A stretch of 7,735 nucleotides of DNA, taken from positions 1 to 7,735 of the forward strand of contig JASHSZ010000578.1 in NCBI GenBank assembly GCA_030040815.1, read 5' to 3'. Numbering within the stretch: position 1 is the stretch's first letter; every line of letters starts with the position of its first letter. Below the pieces are notes generated by a model, which was not told the DNA's origin, did no database searches, and worked only from the letters and a program-made list of their open reading frames with translations. Both the position numbers and the translations under genes were made by a program. The DNA is from Streptosporangiaceae bacterium. GTDB lineage: Bacteria > Actinomycetota > Actinomycetes > Streptosporangiales > Streptosporangiaceae. Shown in pieces: positions 5,557 through 7,735 of this stretch.

Positions 5557-5585
5557 ATTATCAGGTCGCACCGTGACAGCGGCAA
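5557..5585 (-). promoter_or_regulatory. Promoter for leaderless FHA-gene transcript
   Basis: The minus strand reads TTGCCG (5580-5585), 17 nt, GATAAT (5557-5562), then 6 nt to a GTG at 5550. Both boxes are good sigma-70-type matches with ideal spacing, and the expected start of transcription coincides with the GTG. It is the best promoter in the window. The -35 box overlaps a small hairpin (GCAAG 5582-5586 with CTTGC 5590-5594). Confidence 0.6.
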
Positions 5586-5609
5586 GGGGCTTGCGGACCG
5601 AACCGCGGC

Positions 5610-5629
5610 CAGGCGAGTGGCACCGCCTG
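5610..5629 (-). terminator. Hairpin just after fabI
   Basis: CAGGCG at 5610-5615 pairs perfectly with CGCCTG at 5624-5629 around an 8-nt loop, 22 nt beyond the fabI stop codon on the minus strand. There is no U tract. Together with the FHA-gene promoter immediately downstream, it suggests that fabG-fabI is a unit that ends, at least partly, here. Confidence 0.35.
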
Positions 5630-5651
5630 CACGGCCGTCGTTCCCCCCTGG

Positions 5652-6416
5652 TTACGCGCCCATGGCGTGTGCGCCGCCGTCCACGTGCACGATCTCTCCG
5701 GTCGTAGCGGGGAACCAGTCCGACAGCAGCGCCACGCAGCCGCGCGCGGCCGGCTCGGCGTTACTCAGGTCCCAGCCGAGCGGCGCGCGCTGCGACCACA
5801 TTCCCTCGAACTGGTCGAAGCCGGGGATGCTCCTGGCGGCCATGGTCTTGATCGGGCCCGCCGACATGAGATTGACCCGGATACCGCGCGGGCCGAGGTC
5901 GCGGGCGAGGTAGCGCGCGGTCGACTCCAGCGCGGCCTTGGCCACGCCCATCCAGTCGTACGCGGGCCAGGCCACGCTGGCGTCGAAGTCCATCCCGACG
6001 ATCGCGCCACCCGTCTGCATCAGCGGCAGCGCGGCCATGGCGAGCGACTTCAGCGAGTACGCCGAGACGTGCAGGGCGAGCGCGACGTCAGGCCACGCTG
6101 TGTTGACGAAGTTGCCACCGAGCGCGCTGGCAGGCGCGTTGCCGATGCTGTGCACCACGCCGTCGAGGCCGTCCACGTGCGCCGCCACCCGCTCGGCCAG
6201 CGACGCGAGCTGGCCGTCGTCGGTGACATCGAGCTCGACCACCGGCGGCGGGTCCGGCAGCCGTCTCGCGATCCGCTCGACCAGGCTCAGCCGGCCAAAG
6301 CCGGTCAGCACCACCGTCGCGCCTTCCTGCTGGGCGATCCGCGCCACGTGGAACGCGATCGACGCCTCGGTGAGCACGCCCGTCACCAGAATCCGCTTGC
6401 CCGCCAGGATCCCCAT
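5652..6416 (-). CDS. fabI: Enoyl-[acyl-carrier-protein] reductase (NADH), FabI/InhA type
   Basis: FabI catalyses the last reduction of each fatty acid elongation cycle, trans-2-enoyl-ACP to acyl-ACP with NADH, in the cytoplasm. The 254-residue protein tracks mycobacterial InhA closely. The cofactor loop is GVLTEASIAF (13-22), with D63-V64 at the adenine site and HSIG (89-92) where InhA has S94. GMDFD (141-145) precedes catalytic Y153 and K160 in YDWMGVAK. AGPIKT (186-191) and VDGGAH close the fold. The substrate-binding loop between AGPI and RAPLGW is 20 residues, against 30 in InhA as I recall it, which suggests normal-length rather than very long acyl substrates. The ATG at 6416 has GGGAGG (6425-6430) 8 nt upstream. 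It lies 35 nt downstream of fabG, the order seen for mabA-inhA. It belongs to the family targeted by isoniazid adducts and triclosan; sensitivity cannot be inferred. Confidence 0.96.
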   Translation of the reverse strand: MGILAGKRILVTGVLTEASIAFHVARIAQQEGATVVLTGFGRLSLVERIARRLPDPPPVVELDVTDDGQLASLAERVAAHVDGLDGVVHSIGNAPASALGGNFVNTAWPDVALALHVSAYSLKSLAMAALPLMQTGGAIVGMDFDASVAWPAYDWMGVAKAALESTARYLARDLGPRGIRVNLMSAGPIKTMAARSIPGFDQFEGMWSQRAPLGWDLSNAEPAARGCVALLSDWFPATTGEIVHVDGGAHAMGA

Positions 6417-6424
6417 CTCGCCTG

Positions 6425-6430
6425 CCTCCC
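6425..6430 (-). promoter_or_regulatory. Ribosome binding site of fabI
   Basis: GGGAGG on the minus strand lies 8 nt before the fabI ATG, inside the 35-nt fabG-fabI gap. fabI therefore has its own ribosome binding site rather than depending on stop-start coupling. Confidence 0.6.
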
Positions 6431-6451
6431 GCTATCGAGGGAACGGAGCCG

Positions 6452-7170
<719 letters not shown>

Positions 7171-7198
7171 ACTGCCCTAGTCCCGCTCACACCCCGCC

Positions 7199-7214
7199 AC
7201 CCCGCACTCGGGGT
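7199..7214 (-). promoter_or_regulatory. Hairpin in the fabG leader
   Basis: ACCCCG at 7199-7204 pairs perfectly with CGGGGT at 7209-7214 around a four-base loop. If the TACAGT box at 7222-7227 is the fabG -10, this hairpin lies at the 5' end of a leader of about 60 nt. A role in mRNA stability or attenuation is conjecture. Confidence 0.3.
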
Positions 7215-7221
7215 CGCAGGC

Positions 7222-7227
7222 ACTGTA
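7222..7227 (-). promoter_or_regulatory. Candidate -10 box for fabG
   Basis: The minus strand reads TACAGT, a TANNNT match, in the 118-nt divergent region. The -35 position is GC-rich and not recognisable. It predicts a leader of about 60 nt for fabG. Confidence 0.3.
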
Positions 7228-7260
7228 CCGGTCGGGCCGGGCCGCGGTCGCGGCCTGGGA

Positions 7261-7266
7261 TAGGTT
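7261..7266 (+). promoter_or_regulatory. -10 box for a probably leaderless tldD-type gene
   Basis: TAGGTT (TANNNT) ends 8 nt before GTG 7275, so transcription would start at or just before the start codon. A weak alternative is ribosome binding at AGG (7262-7264), 10 nt from the GTG. No clear -35 box is visible. Confidence 0.4.
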
Positions 7267-7274
7267 GGCGACTC

Positions 7275-7735
7275 GTGGACCACACTGAGATAGACCCGGA
7301 GTTCACCGCCTACCCGTTGCCGCAGCTCGCTGATGCGGCCCTGCAGCGGGCCGCCCAGCTGGGCGCCCAGCATGCGGACTTCCGTGCCGAGCGCATCAGG
7401 GGCCAGCAGATCGGGTTGTCTGACGGCAGCCTGGAGACCCAGTTCGACAGTGACGACCTCGGCCTCGCCGTGCGCGTCGTGGTGGACGGGACGTGGGGGT
7501 TCGCCTCGGCCGTCGACTTGACGACCGAGGCCGCGGCGCGAGCTGCGGCCGAGGCCGTCGACGTGGCGAAGGTCGCGGCCGCCATCAACACCGAGCGAAT
7601 CGAGCTCGCCGACGAGCCGGCGCACGGCGATGTGACCTGGCTGTCGGCCTACCAGGTGGACCCGTTCGCGGTCGGCGTCGCGGACAAGATCGCGCTGCTG
7701 TCGGGCTGGAGCAGGCAGCTGCTCGGCGCGGACGG
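7275..7735 (+). CDS. tldD: TldD/PmbA family metallopeptidase, N-terminal part
   Basis: The first 153 codons of a TldD-type protein (full length about 500 residues) run off the right edge. Known relatives, TldD with its partner PmbA/TldE, form a zinc protease complex that cleaves unfolded or modified peptides, including precursors of ribosomally made peptides. Family features visible here are an N-terminal helix (LPQLADAALQRAAQLGAQ), ADFRAERIRGQQIGLSDGSLE (35-54) and LGLAVRVVVDGTWGFAS (62-78), the conserved block around residue 70. A long helix follows (about 83-104). The zinc-binding motif lies beyond the window, so activity cannot be judged. GTG 7275 is the first start that gives this N terminus and sits just after a TAGGTT box. 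In actinobacteria tldD is usually followed by pmbA, which should be the next gene. TldD is preferred over PmbA from N-terminal similarity, but this is recall only. Confidence 0.88.
   Translation, partial: MDHTEIDPEFTAYPLPQLADAALQRAAQLGAQHADFRAERIRGQQIGLSDGSLETQFDSDDLGLAVRVVVDGTWGFASAVDLTTEAAARAAAEAVDVAKVAAAINTERIELADEPAHGDVTWLSAYQVDPFAVGVADKIALLSGWSRQLLGAD

Noticed and set aside
4798..5913. Plus-strand open frame of 371 codons
   Set aside because: It lies opposite the phosphatase, FHA and fabI genes, and its Arg/Pro/Ala-rich product has no motif.

Overview
The window is very GC-rich and all its genes belong to families typical of Actinomycetota. The set is a PAC2 protein, an SCO1664-type kinase-like protein, DUF3090, an MSMEG_4193-type histidine phosphatase, DUF1707-FHA, and an InhA-like FabI beside a FabG/MabA-like reductase. 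Shine-Dalgarno sequences of the GGGAGG type, GTG starts and several -10 boxes only 5-9 nt from a start codon fit the same assignment. The FabI substrate loop is short compared with mycobacterial InhA, so this is probably not a mycolic-acid producer. I cannot name the genus.

Layout. Positions 1-338 hold no gene I can support, only a stem-loop, short open frames with poor codon bias and a 10-nt direct repeat. On the minus strand, 339-818 encodes a small multi-pass membrane protein and 958-1671 a HAD phosphatase or phosphoglucomutase-like enzyme. A nested inverted repeat lies in the 139-nt gap between them. The HAD gene is divergent from a plus-strand PAC2 gene (1777-2664). From 2726 to 7156 six genes all run on the minus strand. 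In transcription order they are fabG, fabI, DUF1707-FHA, histidine phosphatase, DUF3090 and the SCO1664 kinase-like gene. Gaps are 35 to about 100 nt, with an 8-nt overlap between the last two. Divergent from fabG, the first 153 codons of a TldD-family gene run off the right edge.

How the genes may work together. FabG and FabI are two reductive steps of type II fatty acid synthesis and almost certainly form a transcription unit. The phosphatase, DUF3090 and kinase-like genes form an actinobacterial trio that tends to stay together; its pathway is not established as far as I know. In genomes I recall, this neighbourhood also carries mshC (mycothiol synthesis), which is absent here between the kinase-like gene and PAC2. 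An internal promoter (TTGCCG, 17 nt, GATAAT) places a probable transcription start exactly on a GTG of the FHA gene, so that gene is probably also expressed separately as a leaderless message.

I found no mobile element, CRISPR array, tRNA, rRNA or defence system. Most of the window is ordinary chromosomal housekeeping DNA. The points of interest are the uncharacterised trio, the unusual start-codon arrangements and a few RNA or operator-like inverted repeats.
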